From JAOAJF01 sp046295675 (GTDB lineage Archaea; Micrarchaeota; Micrarchaeia; Anstonellales; Anstonellaceae), in assembly GCA_046295675.1 (NCBI GenBank), contig JBKBMW010000021.1, forward strand, positions 1 through 13,861: a DNA stretch of 13,861 nt, read 5' to 3'. Positions 1 through 7,146 of the stretch are shown here, piece after piece (position 1 is the stretch's first letter; the number at the start of each line of letters is the position of its first letter). The notes under the pieces are model-generated. The model saw only the letters and a program-made list of their open reading frames with translations. It did not search any database and was not told the DNA's origin. A program made the position numbers and the translations under genes.

Positions 1-257
1 GTGTACAATCTGTAAAATTTGATTTTCCAAATTATTTTACTGTGGTCTTTGACTCTTCAAAAACAACTAAAGATAAAATCCTTTCTTTAGAAGTTTTCAA
101 GTCCTATCCTGCAACTTTGCTATCTACAAATCAAGGCTCAAACCCTAATGCCGATCAAAATTCTCTGATATCTACCCCTTCAAATAATCTTGCACAAGGA
201 AGCTGCTCTCTATCTACTGGAGGCTGTAGCTGTGGAGCAGTAAGAGGAAGGATTTAA
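1..257 (+). CDS. C-terminal end of an HMA-like, Cys-tailed protein (partial)
   Basis: The reading frame is open from base 3 at the left edge to a TAA at 255-257, so this is the last 84 residues of a longer protein. The GTG at 42 is not needed as a start. The first ~45 residues (VQSVKFDF, then YFTVVFDSSKTTKDKI, then SYPATLL) follow the strand-strand-helix-strand order of the second half of a heavy-metal-associated (HMA) ferredoxin-like domain. Any CxxC metal site would lie outside the window. A polar Ser/Asn-rich linker follows, then the terminus SCSLSTGGCSCGAVRGRI with three Cys. The gene lies just upstream of a DUF2318 gene and a Cu(I) ATPase, which fits a metal-binding or metal-delivery role. 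The HMA assignment rests on pattern only; the product could be another secreted thiol protein. Confidence 0.55.
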   Translation, partial: VQSVKFDFPNYFTVVFDSSKTTKDKILSLEVFKSYPATLLSTNQGSNPNADQNSLISTPSNNLAQGSCSLSTGGCSCGAVRGRI

Positions 258-285
258 CCTTTTTTTTAATTTTTTTAATTTTTTT
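258..285 (+). terminator. poly-T tract between the HMA-like and DUF2318 genes
   Basis: Three T-runs of 6-8 bases, separated by AA, directly follow the TAA of the first gene. Archaeal RNA polymerase terminates at oligo-T tracts without needing a hairpin, so this may attenuate transcription between the first gene and the DUF2318-copA pair. No TATA box fits in the remaining space, so read-through is probably required for the downstream genes. Confidence 0.4.
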
Positions 286-296
286 GGGTGAATTTT

Positions 297-833
297 ATGA
301 ATTTTTCTTCAAAACATTTTTTAATAGCTCTTGTAGGTGTTTTTTTTATTACCTCACTTGTTCTAACAAAAGGGTTTGGTTTACTTAGCCAATCTGCAAG
401 CACAGACCTACAAACAATCCAAACAAAAACTTTAGGGAATGTAGGACAACCTTCACCTACTCCAAAATCTAATTCTATATCAGATGAATATTTTAAAATC
501 CCTCTTTCTGATATCTCAACCAAAGCAAAATGGTTTACATATAATTATGAGGGAGTAGATATAAGATTTTTTGCACTAAAAGCTTCTGATGGCTCAATTA
601 AAACAGCTTTTGATGCATGTGATATTTGTTATCCATCAAAAAAAGGTTATAGACAAGAAGGAAATTACATGGTTTGTAATAACTGCGGTACTAGATTTTT
701 AATTGATTCTCTTGGAAGAGAAAATAAAAGAGGCGGGGGTTGTTGGCCAGGATATCTCCCATCGTTTACATCAGATAATTTTTTATTAATTAAAAAGTCT
801 GATTTAGAAAATGGGAAATGGAGGTTCAGTTAA
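297..833 (+). CDS. Membrane-anchored DUF2318 domain protein
   Basis: This is a DUF2318 (FtrD-like) protein of 178 residues. An N-terminal hydrophobic segment (about residues 6-26) acts as a signal or membrane anchor. A Ser/Thr/Pro linker leads to the domain at about 60-178. The family signature is clear: CDIC at Cys108 and Cys111, the KKGYRQEGNYMVCNNCG stretch with Cys127 and Cys130, and GGGC with Cys149 followed by WPGYLP. The two CxxC pairs probably bind a metal or Fe-S centre outside the membrane; in bacteria, relatives belong to copper-linked Ftr/P19 iron-uptake systems. The ATG at 297 is preferred over the GTG at 288 because GGTGA (287-291) sits 5 nt before it. The next ATG (copA) begins 20 nt after the stop, so the two genes are probably one transcript. 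The exact substrate is not known. Confidence 0.88.
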   Translation: MNFSSKHFLIALVGVFFITSLVLTKGFGLLSQSASTDLQTIQTKTLGNVGQPSPTPKSNSISDEYFKIPLSDISTKAKWFTYNYEGVDIRFFALKASDGSIKTAFDACDICYPSKKGYRQEGNYMVCNNCGTRFLIDSLGRENKRGGGCWPGYLPSFTSDNFLLIKKSDLENGKWRFS

Positions 834-853
834 CTTAAATTTTGGTGATAACA

Positions 854-3061
854 ATGCAGCTAACAAAAAAATTTATTGTCAGTGGAATGCATTGCTCTTC
901 TTGTGCCCAAAACATTACTTCCCTCTTAGAAAAAACAAAGGGGATAAGTTCTGTTTCTGTTGATTTTTCTACAGCAACAGGTGTGGTTGTATTCGATCAA
1001 AATTTTGTAGATGAGAAAAAAATCAGCTCTCTTATAAAAGATTTAGGCTACAAGGCATCATTTATAGAAAATGACAATTTTTTTGAAAAACAACTACAAG
1101 AGCAAAAGAAAGAAATTTCTTCTCTTCAAAATCTTCTCATTCTCTCTATTATTTTCACTATTCCTGTTTTTTTAATCGCAATGCCTTTCCAATGGTTTGG
1201 AATTAGTTTTCCTGGCGACTTAGCTGTGTTGGTAATTGGTTCATCAATTGTCCAATTTATAGTCGGTTTTAGATTTTATAAAAGTGCTTTTTCAGCATTA
1301 AAAAACAAAACTGTTAATATGGATACACTGGTTGTTCTTGGCACCTCTTCAGCTTATTTTTATAGTCTTTATCTTTTATTTTTTTTAAACGAAACAAAGA
1401 TGCTTTATTTTGAAACTTCAGCTGTGCTCATTACCTTTGTTCTTCTTGGAAACTACTTTGTTGCTATTTCAAAAGCCCGAGCTTCCAATGCAATTCAAAA
1501 ATTGCTTTCAATGCAACCAACTAGTGTAATAATCTTAAAAAATGGCAGGGAAGTAGAAGTTCCTATAGAGCAGATAAATATAGGCGATACTATTGTTGTT
1601 AAGCCAGGACAAAAAATACCTGTAGATGGAATTGTGCTCAAAGGTTATTCTTCAGTAGATGAATCTATGCTTAGTGGTGAAAGCATCCCGGTAGAAAAAA
1701 GTAAGGGCGATGAGCTCTTTGGAGGTACTCTAAACCAAACTGGTTATCTTCATCTAAAAGCTACAAAAATAGGAAAAAACATGCTATTAAACCAAATAGT
1801 AGAACTTGTTATTTCTGCCCAGCAAAAAAAACCACCAATTCAAAAACTTGCTGATAGAATAAGCAGTATCTTTGTTCCAGCAGTTTTAGTCTTTGCATTT
1901 ATCAGTTCTGCTTTTTGGTTTGCTCTTGGAAAAGATATTAGTTTTGTTTTAGATATCTTTGTTTCTATTTTAATTATAGCCTGTCCATGTGCTTTAGGTT
2001 TGGCAACTCCACTTGCAATAATGATTGGCACTTCTAAATCAGCAAAAGAAGGAATACTAATAAAAGATCCAACAGGTTTGGAGTTTGTTGGAAAAATAAA
2101 TTCTATTATTTTTGATAAAACAGGTACTCTTACAGAAGGAAAACCATCAGTGGTCGATATTATTCCATTAAGTTCTTATCAACAAAAAGATATTATTTTT
2201 TATGCTGCAATAGCTGAAAAAGGCTCTGAGCATCCAATCTCTAAGGCAATTTTATCAAAGGCTTTAGATTACCACCTTAAAATTCCGTATCCAAAAAATG
2301 TCAAAGTAATTGTAGGACAGGGCATTGTTGCAAGTTTTAAAAAATACAAAATAGTGCTCGGGAACAAAAAACTTTTTTCTAGTTTTAAAATAAATCTTTC
2401 AAGTGCAGAACCAAAACTAGAAGCTTTGGAAAAACAAGGTAAAACTGTTATGGCTTTGGCTTTAAATAACAAAGTTATTGGATTAATCTCAGTAGCAGAT
2501 AAATTAAAACCAACTGCTCGACAAGTCGTTGAACAATTAAAAAAGATGAAAAAAGAAGTTGTCCTTTTAACAGGAGATAATTTTAGAACTGCAAAGGTAA
2601 TAGGAAATATTTTAGGCGTGGATAAAATTTTAGCAGAAGTTTTACCAACTCATAAAGCAGATGAGGTCAGCAAACTACAAAAAGAAGGAAAGATAGTTGC
2701 GATGGTTGGTGATGGAATCAATGATTCTCCTGCTCTTGCTCAGGCAAATGTCTCAATAGCAATGGGAAGTGGTTCAGATATTGCTATTGAAACTGGGCAG
2801 ATTGTTCTATTAAAGAGCGATCCAATACATATCCTTTCTGCACTTGACATAAGTCAAACTATTTTTAAAAAGATCAAACAAAACTTTTTTTGGGCATTTA
2901 TCTATAATATTGTAGGATTATTTATAGCTGCAGGAGTTCTCTATCCATTCTTTGGCTTTTTGCTTAATCCCTTATTTGCAGGTTTGGCAATGGCATTTAG
3001 TTCTGTCAGTGTAGTATTAAATTCATTCTCTCTTAATACCTATAAACCAAAATCTCTTTAA
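854..3061 (+). CDS. copA: Cu(I)-exporting P1B-type ATPase CopA
   Basis: Heavy-metal-translocating P-type ATPase of 735 residues that pumps Cu(I) out of the cytoplasm using ATP. One N-terminal HMA domain (residues ~4-70) carries GMHCSSC (Cys14, Cys17). Hydrophobic membrane segments follow. Other landmarks are the transmembrane metal site CPC (Cys377-Cys379), phosphorylation motif DKTGT (Asp421), SEHP (His460-Pro461), LTGD (Asp575) and GDGIND (from 619). Near the C-terminus, YN (684-685) and MxxSS (Met713, Ser716, Ser717) are the residues that define the Cu(I) subclass. Length is normal and the gene looks intact. The start is set at ATG 854 because GGTGAT (844-849) lies 4 nt upstream, which rules out the in-frame TTG at 842. 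It is probably co-transcribed with the DUF2318 gene and the upstream HMA-like gene, forming a copper-handling unit. Confidence 0.95.
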   Translation: MQLTKKFIVSGMHCSSCAQNITSLLEKTKGISSVSVDFSTATGVVVFDQNFVDEKKISSLIKDLGYKASFIENDNFFEKQLQEQKKEISSLQNLLILSIIFTIPVFLIAMPFQWFGISFPGDLAVLVIGSSIVQFIVGFRFYKSAFSALKNKTVNMDTLVVLGTSSAYFYSLYLLFFLNETKMLYFETSAVLITFVLLGNYFVAISKARASNAIQKLLSMQPTSVIILKNGREVEVPIEQINIGDTIVVKPGQKIPVDGIVLKGYSSVDESMLSGESIPVEKSKGDELFGGTLNQTGYLHLKATKIGKNMLLNQIVELVISAQQKKPPIQKLADRISSIFVPAVLVFAFISSAFWFALGKDISFVLDIFVSILIIACPCALGLATPLAIMIGTSKSAKEGILIKDPTGLEFVGKINSIIFDKTGTLTEGKPSVVDIIPLSSYQQKDIIFYAAIAEKGSEHPISKAILSKALDYHLKIPYPKNVKVIVGQGIVASFKKYKIVLGNKKLFSSFKINLSSAEPKLEALEKQGKTVMALALNNKVIGLISVADKLKPTARQVVEQLKKMKKEVVLLTGDNFRTAKVIGNILGVDKILAEVLPTHKADEVSKLQKEGKIVAMVGDGINDSPALAQANVSIAMGSGSDIAIETGQIVLLKSDPIHILSALDISQTIFKKIKQNFFWAFIYNIVGLFIAAGVLYPFFGFLLNPLFAGLAMAFSSVSVVLNSFSLNTYKPKSL

Positions 3062-3100
3062 AGAGTTTGAAGAAACAAATACTTTTCAAAATCCAAAGAA

Positions 3101-3120
3101 ACCAAAAACTTTATATATTA
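3101..3120 (+). promoter_or_regulatory. TATA/BRE promoter of the Cys-rich surface protein gene
   Basis: An A-rich BRE-like stretch (ACCAAAAAC, 3101-3109) is followed by TTTATATATTA (3110-3120), a good archaeal TATA box. Transcription would start near 3142, giving a ~40 nt leader that carries AAGGTGA (3171-3177) before ATG 3182. This separates the gene from the copper operon transcriptionally. Confidence 0.65.
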
Positions 3121-3181
3121 TCTCTTTTTTATTTCATTATAAGCCTTTTATAGTTTGAGTATAATTTTAGAAGGTGACCAG

Positions 3182-4069
3182 ATGAAAAAGAACATGTTCT
3201 TTGTTGTATTTTTCCTTTTAAGTTCTTTAATTCTAAATATTAATCTGATTTTTTCTACAGAAGTTCTAAATCTTTACACAGAAAAATGTTCGGATGGAAC
3301 AGCTTATTGGCAATGCTCTCAAACCAAGCCAGGATATGGTTGTTTGCCAGATTCTTCCTCTTCAAATGGAGTTAGTTTACAAAATGATTTGCAAACCAAA
3401 CTCATTAAAGATTCCAAAACTGGACAACATAAATGTGCCTGTCAAAATTTTCCAGGTTATACTGAACAAAATGGGGAATGTGTAAAAACAACCTGTGAAT
3501 ATAACGGAAAAACAATAGAAAATGGAAAATGTTTAGATGATAAACCAAAACGCTGTGTTTCCGGTTCTATTGTAGATGATCCATCCTCATGTGGCTGTCC
3601 AATAGGAAAAGAGGTAAGTCCAGATAAAAAAACCTGCCAATCAAAAGTAGGCTGCAGATGGGGAACAGTTGTTTGCAATCAAGGATACAAGTGCGAATAT
3701 CTTGAGTCAAATATAAACGATGATGGAAAATGTGTTGGTCTTTCTGGTTGTGCAGATATCATCCCACAAGAAAAAAGAATTAAATGCACTTCATTAGAAT
3801 ATTGTGATACTTCTTCTGATCCAAAAGGTCAATGTGTTCAAAAAAAAGGTTGTCAATATCTAAATCCACCTTGCAGTAAAGAAGAAACCTGCAACACTGA
3901 AACAGGACTTTGTGAAAAAATTCAATCTAATTCTCTTAATCTTTCCTCAAAATCTCAAACTTCTTCTAATCAACAAAAAGGATTTTCTACTTTACAATGT
4001 TGCTGTTTGCCTGCAGGAGGTTTTGTAGCTATTTCTATGTTGGTCTTTCTAAGAAAGAAGAAAAACTAA
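3182..4069 (+). CDS. Secreted Cys-rich protein with C-terminal membrane/sorting-like tail
   Basis: Unrecognised 295-residue exported protein. Residues ~1-26 (MKKN, then a long hydrophobic run to FST) form a signal peptide or anchor. The mature part has about 24 Cys. Its last part contains three tandem units, each starting Gly-Cys and ending Gly-x-Cys-Val or Cys-Glu (about 157-188, 189-222, 223-248), resembling small disulfide-rich EGF- or follistatin-like knots. A Ser/Asn/Gln-rich linker (about 249-268) leads to the tail CCCLPAGG, a short hydrophobic stretch FVAISMLVFL and RKKKN. The layout suggests a surface protein stabilised by disulfides and held or processed at its C-terminus. ATG 3182 is chosen because AAGGTGA lies 4 nt upstream; the longer ORF from 3155 has no such site and would bury the signal peptide. 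It follows copA but has its own promoter. Confidence 0.72.
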   Translation: MKKNMFFVVFFLLSSLILNINLIFSTEVLNLYTEKCSDGTAYWQCSQTKPGYGCLPDSSSSNGVSLQNDLQTKLIKDSKTGQHKCACQNFPGYTEQNGECVKTTCEYNGKTIENGKCLDDKPKRCVSGSIVDDPSSCGCPIGKEVSPDKKTCQSKVGCRWGTVVCNQGYKCEYLESNINDDGKCVGLSGCADIIPQEKRIKCTSLEYCDTSSDPKGQCVQKKGCQYLNPPCSKEETCNTETGLCEKIQSNSLNLSSKSQTSSNQQKGFSTLQCCCLPAGGFVAISMLVFLRKKKN

Positions 4070-4111
4070 AAAGAAAAGCAATAAATTCTATTCCATTCTT
4101 TACTTTTATTT
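4070..4111. terminator. Convergent A/T-rich terminator region with a 12-bp direct repeat
   Basis: This gap separates the converging Cys-rich gene (plus) and alaS (minus). The A-rich side (about 4060-4085) reads as T-runs on the minus strand and can end alaS transcripts. The plus-strand T-runs (about 4104-4133), partly inside the alaS 3' end, can end the Cys-rich transcript. CATTCTTTACTT occurs at 4094-4105 and again at 4113-4124, the second copy covering the last alaS codons. Confidence 0.4.
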
Positions 4112-6814
4112 TCATTCTTTACTTCTTTTTTTTCCTCTAGCTAATTTTTTATCCCCGCCCCCTATTGCTTTTTCCTCTTTTAATATTTCCAAAGCATCCA
4201 AATTACTTTGAGCTGAAAGTGCAATAACTACAAATCCTTCCTTGTTTTCCAAAACAGCATCAAATCCTCTTTCAGATATCTCTTTTGCTGCTTTATCTAT
4301 AAATTTATTATCAAAATCCAATTCTCTGATAACTATCTTGGTAGTGTTAGATGCCTTCGCTTTTTCTATCTCCTCTTTTATTAATATATCGAAATATCTT
4401 TCTTGCAGTTTTTCAATTTCTTTACGTTGTTTTTTCCATTCATTTATCATTTTCTCCAAGTTTTTTACTATATTGTTTTCCTGTGCAACTAAACGCTCTT
4501 GTATCTCTTTTAAAATCTTTTCCTCTTTCTGTATATGTTCAATTGCTGCCAGATAACATTTAAAAACTACTCGTTCCACTCCATCTTGGATGGATTCTTT
4601 TTTTACTATTTTAAACAAACCTGCCTCTCCAGTATAATCTAAATGGGTTCCTCCACATGCTTGATGGTCGACACCTGTTTTAAAAACATTTTTTGCAATT
4701 TTTCTCAATTTATTTTGATTGTCTAAAATAGACACAATTCTTAATTCTTTTCCAGNNNNNNNNNNTACTGCTCCTCCCTGATAGATTCTAAATCCAAACT
4801 TTGTTTCTGCTTCATCCCTTGGATAAATCCTCTTTTCTATTGGTAAGTTTGCAGCAATTATTTCATTTGCTCTCAACTCAATTTTATCAAGTTCTTCCTT
4901 AGTTATTTTTTTATAATGAGTCAAATCTAATTGACCCTTATATTCGTCTTTGTAAGCACCGCATTGCCAAACATGTGGGCCCAATATTTCTCTTGCAGCA
5001 ACATTGAGAATGTGTGCACCTGTATGATGTGTCATAATCTGTTTTCTTCTTTCAAAATTTATTTTTCCCTTTAAAATTTTTCCAACTTCTATTCCATCTA
5101 AATTTTCTAATTTATGTAATATCACTCCTGCCTCTTTTTTTACTGCCAATACTTTTTTGTTTTCAATTGTCCCCTCATCAGATACTTGTCCTCCAGATTC
5201 TGGATAAAATGCAGTTTGGTCTAGCACTACCCAACTGTCTTTTATAGCAATCACTTTGCCTTCAAATTCAGCCTCGTTATTATAACAAAGCATTTTTGTT
5301 TTTTCTATCCCCAAAATGTCAATAGTTTCTAGTTTTTGTTCTTCTTCATCTGATTTTCGTATTTTGGAATAAAAATCAGCTGGTATTTTTACTTCTATAT
5401 TTTGCTCTTTTGCAACTGCTTCTATTGTTTCAGGAGGGATACCATCTGATACATACAGAGTTATTAACTCATCTACTGTTATCATCTTCTGTCTTGTTGC
5501 TGCCTGTTGAACTATTTTTGCAACTTTTTGTTTTGAAAGTTTTTTGCTTTCTTTATATTTTGATAATTCCTCACCCACAACATCTATTGCAGTTTCCACT
5601 CCTTCTTGTAGATGGGGAAATAAATCTCTTAAGTTTTTTGCATGCCCTTCTATAATATCTGCCCAATCTAAATTCCAATTGTATTCTTCGCTAAATCCAA
5701 AAGCTCTTCTTAAAATCAATCTTAGATTATATCCTCCTCCAGAATTAGATGGAAGTTGACCATCTGTTACTGTGTGCAATATGGTACTAAGATGATCAGC
5801 AGTTGCATATAAACAGAAAAGTTGGTTTAATTTTGAAAATAATTCCTCTTCTTCCATTCCAAGCATTTTTGCAATATATCTCTTCTGTTGTTCAATAGTT
5901 CTTCCTTCTTCTATGTCCACTGCTCCGGAAAGTTTTGCATATTCTAAAAATATTTTTGGTTCTATATCTATAGCAGTTTGTTTTTTGAGTTTATCTATTA
6001 CCTCTCCAAAAACCAATTCGTAAGATGTTGGAGAGAGATTTGTTATCCAACAAAGTCTTGCAAGTCCTGCCCCCATATCTATAACTTTTGTTTTTAATTC
6101 TCTAAAGCTCCCATCGGGTGTAAACTCATACTGCATAAATACGCAATTTCCTAATTCCAAACCAGAAGCAAAATATTCCATTGAAGGGCCAAAATTTCCT
6201 CCCCCAACCCAAACATCCTCTTTAAATGTCAACTGTTCCTCCTCAAGTCCAAGCTCTTTTAAGTAGTTTATATCATGTTCTAAAGCTTCTTCTTTCCAAT
6301 AAAACAATCCTGTTTTTTCAGTATTAAATGCATGCTGTCCTACCATAACAAAATTAGTATAATGTCTTCCAGTAACTCCAACATTACTCAAATCCCCAAA
6401 TCGTATACAAGTTTGAGGAATGATTAATGGGTTTGCAGGTGGATCAATCTCGCCATTTACAACATAAGGTTGAAATCCTCCTATAGAAGCAATATTAAAA
6501 TAAATATCATCTCGCCATCTTGCAACTGTTGGGTATGGCTCTACTTTCTTATGCCCATTAGAGGTAAAATATTTTTCAATTTCCTTCCATGTCTGCACAT
6601 AAGTTAGTCTTTTTTTGCTTGGTGGATCTCCTATAAACTTATATCCAACACAGGCAGAGTCCTGACAATATTCCATCTCTGTTTTTGCCCAGAAAAAGCG
6701 TTGGCATTTTTTACATCTCTGTCTAACATACCCTCTATTTTTTAGAACTTCTATCTGATAATGTTTTTCATAATTCTTTTGAAAACTTTCAAACAATTCT
6801 TTTTTATCCAACAT
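4112..6814 (-). CDS. alaS: Alanyl-tRNA synthetase, archaeal type
   Basis: Charges tRNA-Ala with alanine. The archaeal N-terminal extension has a four-Cys zinc site (Cys34, Cys37, Cys50, Cys55). The class II catalytic core follows (~65-330), with GRHYTNFVMVGQHAF and the GGGNFGPSMEYFASG stretch. The editing domain carries HHTGAH (His597, His601) and CGGTH (Cys720, His724), the zinc ligands that clear mischarged Ser or Gly. A coiled-coil/DHHA1-type C-terminus ends GGGDKKLARGK. Length is normal for archaea. Ten Ns (4756-4765) give four X residues between GGAV and GKELR, where the family normally has one Pro; the frame survives because the N count is 9 too many. The start is ATG 6814 with GGGAG just upstream. 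tRNA-Val ends 16 nt before it, so the two are almost certainly one transcript, with the mRNA 5' end made by tRNA 3' processing. Confidence 0.95.
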   Translation of the reverse strand: MLDKKELFESFQKNYEKHYQIEVLKNRGYVRQRCKKCQRFFWAKTEMEYCQDSACVGYKFIGDPPSKKRLTYVQTWKEIEKYFTSNGHKKVEPYPTVARWRDDIYFNIASIGGFQPYVVNGEIDPPANPLIIPQTCIRFGDLSNVGVTGRHYTNFVMVGQHAFNTEKTGLFYWKEEALEHDINYLKELGLEEEQLTFKEDVWVGGGNFGPSMEYFASGLELGNCVFMQYEFTPDGSFRELKTKVIDMGAGLARLCWITNLSPTSYELVFGEVIDKLKKQTAIDIEPKIFLEYAKLSGAVDIEEGRTIEQQKRYIAKMLGMEEEELFSKLNQLFCLYATADHLSTILHTVTDGQLPSNSGGGYNLRLILRRAFGFSEEYNWNLDWADIIEGHAKNLRDLFPHLQEGVETAIDVVGEELSKYKESKKLSKQKVAKIVQQAATRQKMITVDELITLYVSDGIPPETIEAVAKEQNIEVKIPADFYSKIRKSDEEEQKLETIDILGIEKTKMLCYNNEAEFEGKVIAIKDSWVVLDQTAFYPESGGQVSDEGTIENKKVLAVKKEAGVILHKLENLDGIEVGKILKGKINFERRKQIMTHHTGAHILNVAAREILGPHVWQCGAYKDEYKGQLDLTHYKKITKEELDKIELRANEIIAANLPIEKRIYPRDEAETKFGFRIYQGGAVXXXXGKELRIVSILDNQNKLRKIAKNVFKTGVDHQACGGTHLDYTGEAGLFKIVKKESIQDGVERVVFKCYLAAIEHIQKEEKILKEIQERLVAQENNIVKNLEKMINEWKKQRKEIEKLQERYFDILIKEEIEKAKASNTTKIVIRELDFDNKFIDKAAKEISERGFDAVLENKEGFVVIALSAQSNLDALEILKEEKAIGGGDKKLARGKKRSKE
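4756..4765. other. Assembly gap (10 N) inside alaS
   Basis: Ten undetermined bases. On the coding strand the flanks read GTA, then the Ns, then CTGGA. Reading the last N as C gives CCT (Pro), and GTA-CCT-GGA restores the expected Val-Pro-Gly of the editing-domain GG-x-x-PGK motif. The true gap is therefore probably a single base. Confidence 0.8.
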
Positions 6815-6830
6815 ATCTCTCCCTTCTAAA

Positions 6831-6903
6831 TGGGTCTGCCCGGATTTGAACCGGGAATCTTTCGCATGTGAAGCGAACGTGTTAGCCGTTCCACCACAGA
6901 CCC
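6831..6903 (-). tRNA. tRNA-Val (anticodon CAC)
   Basis: A full cloverleaf reads on the minus strand: acceptor GGGTCTG/CAGACCC with discriminator A, anticodon arm TTCGC-TTCACAT-GCGAA giving anticodon CAC, and T arm CCCGG-TTCAAAT-CCGGG. It has no intron and no encoded CCA. A TATA-like box lies about 25 nt upstream. The 3' end is 16 nt before the alaS start. Confidence 0.96.
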
Positions 6904-6923
6904 AATTCCATGCTAAATTCTTA

Positions 6924-6933
6924 TAAATATAAA
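6924..6933 (-). promoter_or_regulatory. TATA box for tRNA-Val/alaS
   Basis: The minus-strand sequence TTTATATTTA is centred about 25 nt upstream of the tRNA-Val 5' end, the expected archaeal spacing. The 103-nt gap to tRNA-Glu (6904-7006) is a divergent promoter region and holds nothing else that I recognise. Confidence 0.6.
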
Positions 6934-6977
6934 TAAATAAACTATATTCAACTTTTAAAATATTTAAATTTGTAGCT

Positions 6978-6985
6978 GTATATTT
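6978..6985 (+). promoter_or_regulatory. Candidate TATA box for tRNA-Glu
   Basis: GTATATTT is centred about 25 nt before the tRNA-Glu 5' end. A stronger A/T box (AAATATTTAAATT, about 6958-6970) lies farther away than is usual. The choice between them is uncertain. Confidence 0.35.
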
Positions 6986-7006
6986 CTATTGGTAAGACTT
7001 TATTTT

Positions 7007-7081
7007 GCTCCCATCGTCTAGCCCGGTCAAGGACATAGCCCTCTCAAGGCTAAAACACGGGTTCAAATCCCGTTGGGAGCA
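7007..7081 (+). tRNA. tRNA-Glu (anticodon CTC)
   Basis: Cloverleaf on the plus strand: acceptor GCTCCCA/TGGGAGC with discriminator A, anticodon arm TAGCC-CTCTCAA-GGCTA giving anticodon CTC, and T arm ACGGG-TTCAAAT-CCCGT. It has no intron and no encoded CCA. It is divergent from tRNA-Val and lies 65 nt upstream of the next plus-strand gene. Confidence 0.95.
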
Positions 7082-7146
7082 AATTATTCTCTAAAATTCT
7101 TTTCACTGAGATTAATTTTATTAAGTTTGAGGAGTTATATATTATT

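Noticed and set aside
42..257. The first ORF as a complete 71-residue gene from GTG 42
   Set aside because: The frame is open to the left edge and the HMA-like pattern begins before base 42.
288..296. GTG 288 as start of the DUF2318 gene
   Set aside because: The GTG lies inside the GGTGA ribosome site that serves ATG 297.
842..853. TTG 842 as start of copA
   Set aside because: GGTGAT at 844-849 is the ribosome site for ATG 854, and the HMA domain begins right after that ATG.
3155..3181. Earlier start for the Cys-rich protein
   Set aside because: It would put nine polar residues before the signal peptide and use the ribosome site as coding sequence.
6831..6903. Cognate regulation between alaS and the adjacent tRNA
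   Set aside because: The tRNA reads valine codons, not alanine, and no T-box-like leader is present.
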